From the NCBI GenBank assembly GCA_949316235.1, contig OX438741.1:39346962-39410961 (forward strand): a stretch of 64,000 nucleotides of DNA. Reading direction: 5' to 3'. The position numbers and the translations under genes were made by a program. The notes beneath the pieces are model-generated. The model was not told the origin of the DNA. It did not search any database and saw only the letters and a program-made list of their open reading frames with translations. Below, one piece after another: positions 1 through 10,925 of this stretch. Position 1 is the stretch's first letter. The number at the start of each line of letters is the position of its first letter. This stretch comes from Oegoconia quadripuncta (lineage: Eukaryota; Arthropoda; Insecta; Lepidoptera; Autostichidae).

Positions 1-119
1 CATTTAAAATGCCCTACCACCAACTAAACCGAGTACTTAAACATGTACCCCGCTGGGGATCGAACCCGCGACCTCCGAATCGTAAACCTAATATTATTTA
101 CATTGAGCCACAGAGGCGG
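1..119 (-). mobile_element. SINE-3 copy a (tRNA-related head only)
   Basis: This is the tRNA-like head of the family I call SINE-3 (read on the minus strand: a start like CGCCTCCGTGGCTCAATG, then a pol III B-box-like GGTCGCGGGTTCGATCCCC). The same segment recurs at 5771-6079, 14106-14433, 35357-35676, 42966-43075 and 56945-57267. It is cut by the window edge. Confidence 0.8.
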
Positions 120-150
120 TTTAGTTGGTGTACATCCGAATCGACACGAA
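118..150 (-). mobile_element. Half of a MITE terminus (family M5)
   Basis: The segment TTAGTTGGTGTACATCCGAA with the following TCGACAC matches the right terminus of the 140-bp palindromic element at 50384-50523. It directly abuts the SINE-3 head on its left. Only one terminus is seen here. Confidence 0.6.
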
Positions 151-1097
151 TATCGATATAATCTCGCCCCTAGCGACAGGAGCGTGGCAACGACGCGTAA
201 CCGCGAGCGACTCGGGCGCACGCACCGTGTTGGATCGTTGATTGATGCGCTGATTGCCGCGGTGCTTCACTAAGAGAAATTGTACTCTACTGTAAATTGT
301 GTACTAGGCTACTAGCAGATAAATCCTATTGGAAACGGTGATTCCCGGTACAGTATATCCAGGGGATAATCTCACACAATCCATGTGGCCAACAGCTTTA
401 AAAATGGACATAAATTTTACGTTCAGCAGTGGAGGCTGAATTGATGGATGACTGGTGGACCTTGGCTTCAGTGATAATAGTGGGAAGGGTTCGTATATAG
501 TAGTGATACCGAGGATACTGTATAATGCTCGAGTAAGGTAGCTCTCTGTTGGTTCTGCTCACCTGGTACTTCTTTCTTTTCTTTATATTCTTTACCAGGT
601 GATTGTCGCTCAATTATGTAAGCCTAGTATTAATGGTAATTAGTCTAAATAAGACGGCAATAGAGTAAGGCAGGGACTCAATAAAACTTCATTAGCGACT
701 AGAATGCCACGAAGTGATTCTCGCTTAGTTATGCACGCCTAGTATCGATGGTAACAAGTCTGTGGTATCTGAGACAGCAATAGAGTAAGGTAGAACCCCA
801 ATATAATTTCAGTACAGTCTTGATGATTACCAGGAGGTAACTCAAGCCTGGCAGCGGTGGTAGTGTACTGGTAGTCATGTAGAGCATCCTCTATCTTCAG
901 CATGCGCCGTGCGGAGTACCAGAAGACCATTCTCAGTAAGTTATGCTAGCCTGGTACCGAAACTGAATTTAGTTCGTGATTTAAATAGGTCTAATAGAGT
1001 CACATAGGAAATCTGCCACATTGTGCAGTCAGTTATATCAATGTCCATCCTGACCCGCAGGAGATTCTAGTGAAGATGAGGAGGTGGATGGTCTCAC
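151..1097. other. CFAP410 intron 2 (part), with an imperfect tandem duplication
   Basis: No coding segment is seen. About 600-700 and 716-815 are imperfect copies of each other (shared words GCCTAGTAT, ATGGTAA and GCAATAGAGTAAGG), and a shorter third relative begins near 930. Otherwise I recognise nothing. Confidence 0.5.
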
Positions 1098-1163
1098 CTG
1101 AGTGCCAACACTTCTACGTTGGGCATCCGTCGCAGCAGGCTCACGTCTCCCAGCTCCGCGCCC
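1098..1163 (-). CDS. CFAP410: CFAP410 coding exon 2 (C21orf2-like LRR protein)
   Basis: Read on the minus strand, the exon has an acceptor (..GTTACAG|GGGCGCGG) and a donor (CTCAG|GTGAGAC). Its first base completes a Trp codon left by exon 1, then it encodes GAELGDVSLLRRMPNVEVLA followed by L and a split codon. In CFAP410 this is the first leucine-rich repeat, directly after a KLNCW motif. The exon is 66 bp, enters with 1 base and leaves with 2. The rest of the gene lies beyond position 1. Confidence 0.88.
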
Positions 1164-2199
1164 CTGTAACAACACAAACAGTATTTCATTAGTTCATCAT
1201 AGCTTCGATGCGTTATCCATGCCAATAAAAGGCTTTTATAAAATTTCTCACTATAGATGATAAGTATTGTGTACCCATTATTCATAGTAATTAAAAACAC
1301 CAAAAAACACGCAAGAGTTCCACCACCTGGCTTCATCATCAGACCCTCGACACCCAGTGCCAAGACTCCTCAAAACGAATCATATGAGATCAAAGTCGAG
1401 GGGTTTACTAGTACCCAATGAAGAGTTCTACCATCCCCTCCCCTGGCTTTATCATCAGATCAGCTTCAAGATATTATAGTATTGTATTCCTTCTTTCGTT
1501 TTACAGAAGAGAAGGGAGTTAATAAATTTATATTTTTGCGACGAAACAGAGATAGCAATAATATTCAGACTTTGGGGTCTTGTTATACGAACCTAAAACT
1601 TCATGGAGGGATCTTCAGTCACAGTTAATGAAAATAGAATATTTTATTGCACACACAACTGTTACAGAAATATGCATAGTATAGAAAATGTACAAAGGCC
1701 AGCACTCCCTGCTGAAGCACGAGCTGAGCGGACGCCATTTGAGATGTCATTTCACTTTTATAAAGGTATTCTATTCTTAACTCCGATAGAGCTTTCTACC
1801 AACAAACCTTAGAGATACATAGTGTTCATTTGATTGGGCTGAAAATAAAGTACACAAAATTTGAAGGTACCTAAATAAATACCGACTAAATAAATAAGCA
1901 TACCAAAATCTATCCAATATTATAATACGTTGTAAAAATGTTACGATCTACAAGTTAGGCCACCGAGTAACTCTGAGGAATAAATTTCGGAAATCAATAT
2001 ATTAACTTTAGCATCGCAATATATTTACGAAAACTTAATGAACGTAAGAAAGAATCTGCATTTGTTTAGGAAAAAATGTGAAATACACAATGTAAATACA
2101 AGATATAAAAATAAACTTGCTGTCCATAGCAGTCGCTTACACAAAGTCACTCAAGGGACAATGTATACGCTTTTACAATAAGGTCCGGAACCTTTTTGC
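1164..2199. other. CFAP410 intron 1, distal part
   Basis: No gene is seen. 1314-1345 and 1424-1462 are imperfect copies (GAGTT..ACCA..CTGGCTT.ATCATCAGA) about 110 bp apart. At 1225-1262 the plus strand has a short piece resembling the Jockey-like tail KGFYKIS seen better at 2200-2520. Confidence 0.45.
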
Positions 2200-2520
2200 C
2201 TTTAAATAAAATTTAAAACAACCATTAAACGGAAACTATGTGCCAAAGGCTATTATAAAATTTCTGACTATATCTGGATGATAAGAATGCGTGGACATGA
2301 ACCGCTCGGCAATATCCAGTATATTCTATTCTTATTTTTCTTTGTCGAATCATACATTTAACAATTATTCCAAAATGTATTTGTATTGACTTATCTAAAA
2401 AGAGCAACCCCGGAGTTTCTTGCTCGTTCTTCTCTGGGGAGACTGCCTAGTGAATGAGCGATAACTGTATGTCATGACGATTTCAAATTATAACTTACGA
2501 AATTAAACATTTTTGATTTG
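2200..2520 (+). mobile_element. Jockey-like LINE 3' end, copy a
   Basis: A decayed ORF2 C-terminus (AKGYYKISDY) is followed by a 3' UTR with CTCGTTCTTCTCTGGGG and a terminal TTTGATTTGATTTGA run. The same arrangement occurs at 16960-17356. It is a 5'-truncated copy with internal stops. Confidence 0.7.
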
Positions 2521-3958
2521 ATTTGATAATCACAATACAATATTTATAATAAGATTCCAAAATTGATTAGGGAAGCGCCTGATTCACCGGTATTTATAAG
2601 AGGAAACTTCATGATCTGTTGGTCCAAAAATGTTATTACAGCTTTCACGAATTCTTAGATGACAAGTCCATATAATTGTATTGTTGTAACGCACCTATTA
2701 ATCATATATGCAATGTATTTTATTTGACATAAAGAATTGTATTATTAAAATAAGTAAATTTTTGTAAATTGTAATTGCTAAAATGTTGTCATATTGTATG
2801 CCTTTACGGCGGACCATAGCGCTCTAAGGATTTTGTAAGATCAAATGCTACCTGTGATTCACAATAAATGTACTTTGACTTTGAATAAATAGTATAAAAA
2901 TAAATAAATAAAACAAAAATAAAAAGATATTTATTCATCCACTTAAAAAAAATATACCACATGATCATTAATTATAGTTAAATTTTCTAACGTAGTGGAC
3001 AAATAGGTTGGAGCCTCAGCAAAATAGCTGTTTTTCAGTCTCCACCTCGTGCATTCACTGATAACAGAACGCATAACACGTCAGAAGTTGTTGCACATGT
3101 AGTGTGCAACAGCATCTGATGTGTTATGCTATACTATTGGCTACAAGCTACATGCAAGCAAGCATTATATGACGAAATCTTAGAAGAAAAAAATAAATAA
3201 TAATAATAATTGGCGAAAGACACATACAATTCCTAAACAATTAGAAAGTTAATCTCACTAACAAAATCTGAAAAAATAGAACTGGCTGGCAAGTCATACT
3301 TCGGTATCACAGAGGCCCAGTTACTGGAAGACTTCTGTTTGCATAAAAGCCAATCCTTACATTTTCTTTTGAATGTGCAACACGAAATTATAGTATAAAG
3401 TGTTATTGAATATAAAGTACAACTACATGAAATAGAGTCACGATACTATCGTTGTGCGGAACGACTACTGCTGATACGTGTGTTAGATCGGTGTCGCTAT
3501 GTCTGTATGATATAATCATAGAGGAATAACACTACCCGATATAATCAATTGGTGACACAATACAATCAATACGAGCAGTCATTATTGGCGTATTGTTTGT
3601 TATTGATAAATTATTCAGAGCTGCGTCTCCAAGGCCGCCTCGGCTCAACTAATAATAACTATACCAACTATAAACGGACTTTAAAATTTCGTACGTTCGA
3701 CTTGGGCAGGATTATTATCTACTAGTATTAGGCCCGCGGCTTCGCCTGCGTGGAATAACTTTTTTATTAGGACCACAAACAAGTTCACAATATATTGTCA
3801 TATACTCGTATAAACAACTTATACTAAACAGATATTTGTAATTGTGAACCCAACATCATTGGTCACAATGTAATTATCATGACAATAATGTGAGGCCTAA
3901 TACAGCAGACTGACAACCAACTACAGAAACTTATATTAAGTTATATAGGTGGAGTATA
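2521..3958. other. CFAP410 intron 1: LINE tail, hairpin and otherwise unrecognised
   Basis: 2745-2886 ends in CAATAAATGTACTTTGACTT and looks like the 3' end of a non-LTR element. 3717-3760 (CCCGCGGCTTCGCCTGCGTGG) is a short RTE-like 3' fragment also seen at 49386-49480. The hairpin at 3071-3129 has its own entry. I see nothing else. Confidence 0.5.
3071..3129. other. Near-perfect 59-nt hairpin
   Basis: The left arm begins GCATAACACGTCAGAAGTTG and the right arm ends CATCTGATGTGTTATGC. By hand they pair over about 27 bp with one mismatch and a few G-U pairs, around a loop of about 5 nt. The size is that of a short pre-miRNA-like hairpin, but a small palindromic repeat is equally possible. Confidence 0.5.
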
Positions 3959-4298
3959 CAGGGTGTCCCTGGAAGTATGGATCAAATCGAACAGGGGCAT
4001 GGGGAAGGTCATTCCCAAACTTAAGCTGAAAAAAAAAAAATTAAAAAAAAAAAAAAAAAAAATAAGAAAAAAAAATTAATTAATTATTTTTAATTAAAAA
4101 ATTAAGCTGATAGCTTTGCTAGTTTTCTTTTAAAAAATTTTTTTGTATAAGCACTATTCGATAATATGAAAATGTAAAAAATTGATCATAACTTTTAAAC
4201 CGTCAAAAATGGCACCGACATTCATAGGGTTAAAAAGTTTGGGAATGACCTTCCCCATGCCCCTGTTCGATTTGATCCATACTTCCAGGGACACCCTG
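3959..4298. mobile_element. MITE M1, mariner-type, 340 bp
   Basis: Terminal inverted repeats of about 65 bp begin CAGGGTGTCCCTGGAAGTAT and end with the complement, ACACCCTG. TA lies directly outside both ends, as in Tc1/mariner insertions. The centre is A-rich and carries no transposase. Confidence 0.85.
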
Positions 4299-5231
4299 TA
4301 TATCTACATATAATCCATGAAATACATTTATGTATTAATACAAGGTGTTTTGAGTTGTGTCACTTGGATATTCTTATGTGTTTGTGAAATGTAAATTTGT
4401 TATATTTGAGGTAAAATAGTATGGTTTGTGTGAAATTATTTAGTTTGATAATGTAGACTGGGTGTCCGATATGTTTAACTTTATTGCGGATATGTTTAAT
4501 GTTTATCCCGCGGAACTTTTCCCATTTTATTCCCCACTCTTGATTACCAACAACTTTCCCTAAGGAAACAAAGTAAAATTCGATCAAAAAATTTCGATTA
4601 CCCACACAAAGTAAACCATTCTGAAACCCAACCCAAGTCCAACAATTTTCATCCCTTTGAGTCGTGAGTAGGTACGCCTGTATACTTAACACAGTATCTG
4701 ACCACAACACACAGTCGAACAGCAAAGTTAAAAGCGTGTAAATGACTCAATAGATAAGTATCCGAGTTTTCTCTGTGACTCACTCTCTGGAACAACGAAC
4801 TCGAGACGCGAGTAAAGGTCACAACTCTGGCACAGCACTCAACATCAGTCTAATAGCGATACATTACTGCCTTTGATTGAATCTCACAGCAGAACATGGT
4901 ACAAAACTATCAATGTACAACATTACGTAGCGTAAAAATCAAATATCTGGCATCGGACGCTATCGCACGTTATTTCGCGTGTGGATCGGTTTGTAAGTGT
5001 TTCATTACCGCCTTTGTTATTGATGAAGGAATTTCTATCGGTAATGAGGTTTCTATGTATGATGAACTTTGTGTCGAAGACCGCAGACAAAAGTGAAAAC
5101 TAAAGCTTTTGCATCTACTTATAGTAACAATTGCGATGTGCCCATTTTGTTTTATTTATATAGTAAGAACTAATAATAATAATAATAAATAAATAAAAGG
5201 TATTTATTGACGTAGTGACGAAAGGTAAAAA
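4299..5231. other. CFAP410 intron 1, no gene seen
   Basis: 4475-4530 carries a diverged RTE-like fragment (TTTATTGCGGATATGTTTAA, then TATCCCGCGG), also seen at 49430-49470. The short open frames here show no family resemblance. Confidence 0.4.
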
Positions 5232-5473
5232 GACGACCGATTGGTGTAGTGGATAGTGACCCTATCAGCGAAACCAACGGTTGCGGGTTCGGATCCCGCG
5301 AGGGGCAACTGTTTGTGTGATGAATACGAACATTTATTCCCTAGTCTTGGATGTTTATATAAATATTTATGTATGTTTTTCCGTTATCTAGTATCCATAG
5401 CACAGGCTTTGCTTAGTTTGGGATAGTTGGTTGGTGTAAGTGTCCGGAATATTTATTTATTTATTATTTATTC
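5232..5473 (+). mobile_element. SINE-1 copy a (tRNA-derived)
   Basis: The tRNA-like head has an A-box region (TTGGTGTAGTGGATAGTGAC) and a B-box-like GGTTGCGGGTTCGGATCCCG. The body contains TGTTTGTGTGATGAATACG and the tail is (TTTA)n. Other copies are at 6548, 7014, 15512, 44743, 49208 and 55796. Confidence 0.88.
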
Positions 5474-5770
5474 ATCATAAAAAAGAAAACGCAAGCATAC
5501 ATATAATCGAGAACCACAGTATTGTGATGAATGGGTAGGGACTCAGCAGTGATGCTGATTTTCAGTCCCCCCCTGCAGAGTAGTTGCTGCCACCAAAGAT
5601 AGTGTGGACTTTCCAATGACAACCATTTTCTTTTTAATTTTGCAATTGTTGAGCTCCGTATGAAGGATAACCCGTGTCACAAGAGAGCCAAAGAAATTAT
5701 GAAAAGGTAATGTTTTTCGACTATATGTAGGTATGTGTGTATATCTGTTCCTTTGGCGCATCATATAGCC

Positions 5771-6079
5771 TTTTTTTTTATGCACCACGGATTCGTACTC
5801 AATCACACCTGATGTTAAGTGAAGATGAGGTCGAAGGTGGAAGCCTACTGACCCGGAAACCCCAACACATTTGGGGGACTGGCTATCTTATCTCTGACAA
5901 CTGGAACACAACAATGCTATTAACATTGTTTGTTGGCGGCAGATTTAGATAAGATGGTGGTAGCTAGCCAGGCGGACATTTAAAATGCCCTAGCCCTACC
6001 ACATGTACCCCGCTGGGGATCGAACCCGCGACCTCCGAATCGTAAACCCAATGTTGTTTACATTGAGCTACGGAGGCGG
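5771..6079 (-). mobile_element. SINE-3 copy b, near full length
   Basis: Read on the minus strand, the tRNA-like head (B box GGTCGCGGGTTCGATCCCC) is followed by a body containing the complement of GGCGGCAGATTTAGATAAGA, and the copy ends in an A-rich tail next to TGTGCATAAAA. Its length and layout match the copies at 14106 and 56945. Confidence 0.85.
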
Positions 6080-6547
6080 AGGCCTAAACGGCTTGAAGTG
6101 CATGGTGTCTTACTACCGGGAATTTCATAGGATACATTTATGGTAAAAAACTCAACATGACGTCCGCTAAATACAAAATATGCTGTCAGGTTCTTTGATT
6201 TTTAAATACCCACTTAATTAATTGAAATTAAGCCTAACATGCCAGTAATTTCACTCACTCTACTATCATCCACACAACAATTTAGCAATAGCGACCAGAT
6301 CCGCGGATCGAATCCGCGCTATAGAATCCTCGTGTACAGTCGCGAAATGAAAATGTTCGTCCGTTTTCAAATACTTCAATTTGACACTTAGCAAGCACAT
6401 GTTATCTTTCTACACTAAGTATCATACCATACTGTTCATAGAAAATTATGCTTAACTCTTTGACGACAGCGTTCATATTTAGCCGAACTAGTGTTCCTTG
6501 ACTATGAATAGTTGAGCTAAAACCTTTTTATCAGTTTGACCTGCCAT

Positions 6548-6785
6548 AATGGTAAATAATAAATAAATAAATATTTCTTACACTAATCATCTAGTCCCAA
6601 ACTAAGCAAAGCTTGTACTATGGATACTAAATAACGGATAAACATACATAAATATTTATATAAACATCCAAGACTCGGGAATAAATGTTCGTATTCATCA
6701 TACAAACATTTACCCCTCGCGGGTTCGAACCCGCAACCGTTGGTTTCGCTGACAGGGTCACTATCCACTACACCAACCGGTCGTC
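6548..6785 (-). mobile_element. SINE-1 copy b
   Basis: This is a full-length minus-strand copy with head GACGACCGGTTGGTGTAGTGG and a (TTTA)n tail. A 28-bp stretch of M2 sequence (ACCTTTTTAT.AGTTTGACCT) is present on both sides, at about 6520-6547 and 6788-6815. Confidence 0.88.
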
Positions 6786-6949
6786 ATTAAACCTTTTTAT
6801 TAGTTTGACCTGCCATTATATCATGATAAATGTTGTGATAAAACCTATTAGCTTACATGGATAGAAACTAAATGCAAACATCTTCTGTCAGTCTAGTAAG
6901 TAAATAAATATGTCATAATGCGGCACAAGCGTCATGTTAGATAAGCCTC

Positions 6950-7452
6950 AGTGTACCCGCCCACTACCGACTTTTTGTAGGATAATTGGCCGACTTTTTC
7001 GTCAATACTTTGGTCCGACCAATTGATGTAGTGGATAGTGACCCTGTCAGCGAAACCAACGGTTGCGGGTTCGAATCCCGCGACGGGTAAATGTTTGTAT
7101 GATGAATATGAATATTTATTTCCGAGTCATGGATGTCTATATAAATATTTATGTATGTTTATCCGTTATCTAGTATCCATAGGACAAGCATTGCTTAGTT
7201 TGGGACTAGATGATTAGTGTAAGTGTCCGAAATATTTATTTATTTATTAATACAAAAAATCGGTCACCGATTATGTGTGACACTCTGTGAGCGATTTTTT
7301 TATAGGAGGAAAATGGAACGTAGGTACTGATTGCAATATTTCAACGCTAACGTCCTGCAAAAAATGGGTCACAATATCAATGATAAAAGTATTGCCGAAA
7401 AAATCGGTCTGATTATCGGTCCTACAAAAAGTCGGTCGTGGGCGGGCACACT
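6950..7452. mobile_element. MITE M3, interrupted by SINE-1c
   Basis: Inverted ends are AGTGTACCCGCCCACTACCG with GACTTTTTGTAGG, and their near-complement ending GTGGGCGGGCACACT. The arms match over about 60 bp. A SINE-1 copy sits inside near the left arm. No transposase is seen and no target duplication is clear. Confidence 0.75.
7014..7247 (+). mobile_element. SINE-1 copy c, nested in MITE M3
   Basis: The head CGACCAATTGATGTAGTGG, B box GGTTGCGGGTTCGAATCCCG, standard body and (TTTA)n tail mark a near full-length copy. It is younger than M3, whose two inverted arms it separates. Confidence 0.88.
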
Positions 7453-7829
7453 TATCGAATGTCAAATCAACAAATATTTTTTTATGGCTTTTTATAAATT
7501 ATGCTAATGACAACGTATGTATAACAAAATTCACGGGACGAGATGACCGGTTTTAGAGAAGAGAAATATTAATTTGGTCGGTTATACATTTCTCCATCTA
7601 GAACAAATAATTAAATATAAAAAACAAGAACAACAATCATAAGGGGACTAGGACAACAGCAAGACAGTGGAATGGACAAGTAGGTACAAATAACATTACA
7701 ACACAAGTGATACGAGTACAGGGGTTCAAGTTTTATATGAAATGCCAAAATATAATGACATAAATATTTGATAATTGTGGAAGAGTGAGGGCGCGGGACG
7801 TCAATAGGGAAATCAACAACAACAACAAC

Positions 7830-7985
7830 AACAACCGGCGTCAGTCTTTCCTCAATCTTACACCCTTGAGATCTTCAATAGCAGGCTTAATAGGCATCTA
7901 CTGAGATCGCGTACTTCATCTTCGGCCACAACGTCACTTTCCATCAGGTGAGATTGTGGTCAAACGCGTATCCAGTTAATTATAT
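7830..7985 (+). mobile_element. LINE tail L2 copy a
   Basis: A decayed ORF2 C-terminus resembles the better copies at 10195-10445 and 44075-44350 ([18 protein letters not shown] type), followed by the common end TTTCCATCAGGTGAGATTGT. It is 5'-truncated. Confidence 0.65.
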
Positions 7986-8051
7986 AAAAACAGAACTTGT
8001 CTACAAGCAAAAGTCAACTTTAAGATGACGAACCTTTTCATTCAGCGACTG

Positions 8052-8559
8052 TACTTATCACCACGGCCGCATATAACTACCTACTCCATTATGTATACGC
8101 CCTCGTAACGTTTTCACCGCGGTGAGATAACTCGTCCATATTACCATATCTGTGGTTATGTGCTGTGACGTCACCGCCACGTACCTAATGTCGCGTAAAT
8201 AATAAACAATCACTAGGTACACTCGAACCAACCGAAACATGACCCACTGTTTCTGTGTCGCTTGTAATGCTTCAAATGATTGAATTTCAAGTTATATTTT
8301 AAATAATGCCGGAATTATGTTTCGGATTTCGACGTTGCTGTAAGGTCTGAACAAAAGTAGGCTACATTTAAAATATATACCATAACTTCCGATTTAAACA
8401 CTTGAATTAATCAAAACAACTTAAAGTTTCTAGTAATATCTGACGAACAGCTCACTGCGTACATCGGGTCAAGGAATTGGGTGGTCTGTGCTGTGGTCTA
8501 AATAAATACCAAGTAGGTTAGGTTAGGTAGGAAATATGTGCAGGTAAACGAATTCATAT
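8052..8559. other. CFAP410 intron 1, nothing recognised
   Basis: I see no repeat family shared with the rest of the window and no coding segment. Confidence 0.4.
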
Positions 8560-8905
8560 GCAGGGCAGTGATGACATGTGAAACTGAAACGTGGTCGCTC
8601 ACTATGGGCCTCATAAGAAGGCTCAAGGTCACCCAAAGGGCAATAGAGAGAGCTACGCTCGGAGTCACCTGTGGGAACGAATCAGAAATGAAGACATCCG
8701 CAGGACAACCAAGGTAACCGATAAAGCCCGAAGAATTACCAAACTTAAGTGGTAGTGGGCAGGGCACATTGCTCATACGATCGACGGCGACCACGCACTG
8801 GAAGAAAGAACTGGTTGCGGGCAGCGCAGGACCGATCGTTGTGGAGATCTTTGAGAGAGACCTCTGTCCAGCAGTGGACGTCTTTCAGCTGATGATGATG
8901 AAACG
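8560..8905 (+). pseudogene. LINE ORF2 C-terminal remnant, family L3
   Basis: The reading ETETWSLTMGLIRRLKVTQR, with frameshifts after it, is the RT-distal end of a non-LTR element. Further on come WAGHI-type residues and the 3' end GTCCAGCAGTGGACGTCTTT then CAGCTGATGATGATGA. At least one frameshift and stops break it. A better-preserved, more distant relative is at 27600-28130. Confidence 0.7.
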
Positions 8906-10194
8906 AACTTCAAACCAACGGTGTTAGAATGTTAATACGTAATGAAACTTAAAGTGGTTCATGATTCCGTTTGTTCGAGTGTACAATCCCCTCGTGCCGC
9001 GCGGTTCCCGGCACCATAGAGTTGGTACGTAAGTAAGCACTAGTTATGCTGACGTCAGCAATAAACAACAATAGGGGACCATAAAGTACTCATTTTAGAG
9101 GATTACTCATTTTTAGGCAAAAAACGTTTCCTAAAGTATTACATGCCAAAGTATGTGTCCTAAATTATCATTTGGCAAAAAAAACATTAGGCAAAACAAC
9201 TTTTCGCCATTTTACAGTTAACAATACTATTTTCGGCAATTTTTTGTTTAACAAATAATTAAATGGCAATGTTTCATTTTACCGAGTATTATTTTATTTT
9301 ATTTTCTTGGGAAAGCCAACAGCTGTTTTACAAATTATCACTTAAACTAAGAAACTGAAAGCCAATTAGAGGTTTCCACTGATAGAACCTACTTAAACTT
9401 AATAAAAAATAAAAAACTATACATTGCAATCAGAGAACGGTTGGTATGTAGTCAAATATGGTTTGGCATAACATGCTCTTCCCAAAATTATATTGTTATT
9501 ATACAAATCAATTCCGGCGCTTCGCCGCTCGCTGCGGCGGCACGCTCGCTTCACTCGCTCGGCTCGCTTCACTCGCTCGGCTCGCGCTCTGTTGGGGTCA
9601 CAGTTCTAACCTAACTCACTTTTATAGCAGTTCTAATCTAGCCTACTAGACCTAGTAACATTGTACTTAATAATGAGGAGAATTGGCCATAGGGACAAGG
9701 ATAAAGAATTAAATAATTTGTCGAGAGTCAAGAAAATGTGCCACCGGGAAAGAGCCCCGAGCAAGTACCGGGCACATCTCTCAATGATTTGGCCCGTATA
9801 ACCATGATGGTTGATGGGGCCACGGGAAGGTGGAGGGTTTGTACTTAATCATTGTACTTACTTGTTTATTAATAAAATAATTAACCTTTTACTAGCCTTT
9901 TCTAACCGTGTGACAAATTTCAGCAAAATTGGTTCAGTCGTTGAACAAACATCCTAACTTTCGCATAGACGATCATCGCCGAATAACATAATATGTTGTG
10001 TTAATTTTATCTGATTATTCTACTTCCGGTCTCCGTCAAGTTAGCGATAGGATGTCAAACACACAACACTATTTGGTAACGAACCGGTCGGGCGCGGTGG
10101 ATAGAAATGGAAAGTTATCGCAGGATGAGCATCGCATTTAGTTGCGACGCGGCTCCACACGTTCACGGCCAACTACGGCCAACTTACATGCGAC
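8906..10194. other. CFAP410 intron 1: AT-rich, with short repeats
   Basis: About 9530-9595 is a GC-rich run with short direct repeats of CGCTTCACTCGCTCGGCT. 9895-9985 (AAATTTCAGCAAAATTGGTT then CAAACATCCTAACTTTCGC) is an RTE-like 3' tail. 9090-9290 repeats the word GGCAAAA. No gene is seen. Confidence 0.45.
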
Positions 10195-10445
10195 CAACAA
10201 TTGCGCTTTACGTATTTTCTTCCTGTTGTCAACATACCGAACATCCGCACTAAGCTCTTTGCATCGTCATTTATAATGCGGACTGCTAAGGTATGGAACT
10301 CACTGCCCGCGTCGGTTTTTCCCGACACTTACAACCTTGGGATCTTCAAGTCTAGAGTGAATAGGCATTTACTGGGTGCGCGTGATACATCTTCGGCTAC
10401 ATCGTCACTTTCCATCAGGTGAGATTGTAGCCAAACGCGAAACCA
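10195..10445 (+). pseudogene. LINE ORF2 C-terminus, L2 copy b
   Basis: An open reading frame of 73 codons ends in [20 protein letters not shown] then [14 protein letters not shown] and a stop. This is the conserved tail of a Jockey/CR1-type ORF2. It is 5'-truncated, so not a functional gene. Matching copies lie at 7830, 44075 (minus) and 58655. Confidence 0.78.
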
Positions 10446-10469
10446 GTTTTTAATAAACAAAAAAAAAAA

Positions 10470-10615
10470 GCCTAAACGTAACGTAACGTAGACTCATTTC
10501 GAAGTGCATGGTGTCGTTAGATTCGTCTTGGTACCCGGAGTTTGATAGGAAAAATTTTATGTTAAAAAATCTAATATGACGCCCGCAAAATACAAAATTG
10601 CTGTCGGATTTTTTT
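10470..10615 (+). repeat. Dispersed repeat D2, copy b
   Basis: The block GAAGTGCATGGTGTC followed by ATGACGCCCGC.AAATACAAA recurs at 6085-6200 and, in part, at 30725-30790. The copies are diverged and the origin is unknown. Confidence 0.6.
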
Positions 10616-10865
10616 TTATTATAGTTGACGACCAACTCGGCCAACCTCAGCGGTAGTGTAACCCCGGCAGCGACGCCCACTCGGCCCATGCGGTACATTG
10701 CGCAACGTGTGTGTAGTTGCGGATAACGTGATAATTAGAGAGGACTTGACGCCGTAACTACTCGCTTTGTACTCTGTAGTGTGGAGTCTGTGCGCCGACG
10801 CACAAACTCGTAACAGATTGAGGTCAAGAGACATTATTACGTGCAGTGTGGTTTTCGGCACAAGA

Positions 10866-10925
10866 GAGGGTTAAGCGTCTCTTGCCGTGATCGGTCCTTG
10901 GATGGGTGACCACTAGTGGCGACTA
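10866..10925 (+). repeat. 5S-rRNA-like fragment
   Basis: GGGTTAAGCGTCTCTTGC followed by CCTTGGATGGGTGACCACT resembles the 3' half of 5S rRNA (..AGTACTTGGATGGGTGACC..). It lacks the rest of a 5S gene, so it is a 5S-derived SINE or pseudogene piece rather than an active gene. Confidence 0.55.

Larger units (their letters stand above)
6337..8051 (+). mobile_element. MITE M2 copy, broken up by later insertions
   Basis: The left part (6337-6549) and right terminus (about 7990-8051, ending GCGACTG then TA) match the two halves of the intact 310-bp copy at 46251-46560. Between them lie SINE-1b, MITE M3 with SINE-1c inside it, and LINE tail L2a. The right piece could instead be an independent fragment. 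Confidence 0.55.

Noticed and set aside
5232..5310. tRNA gene candidates at SINE heads (SINE-1, SINE-2, SINE-3 and SINE-4 copies)
   Set aside because: The A- and B-box-like words are present, but the copies continue into shared SINE bodies and tails and do not form a clean cloverleaf with a proper acceptor stem.
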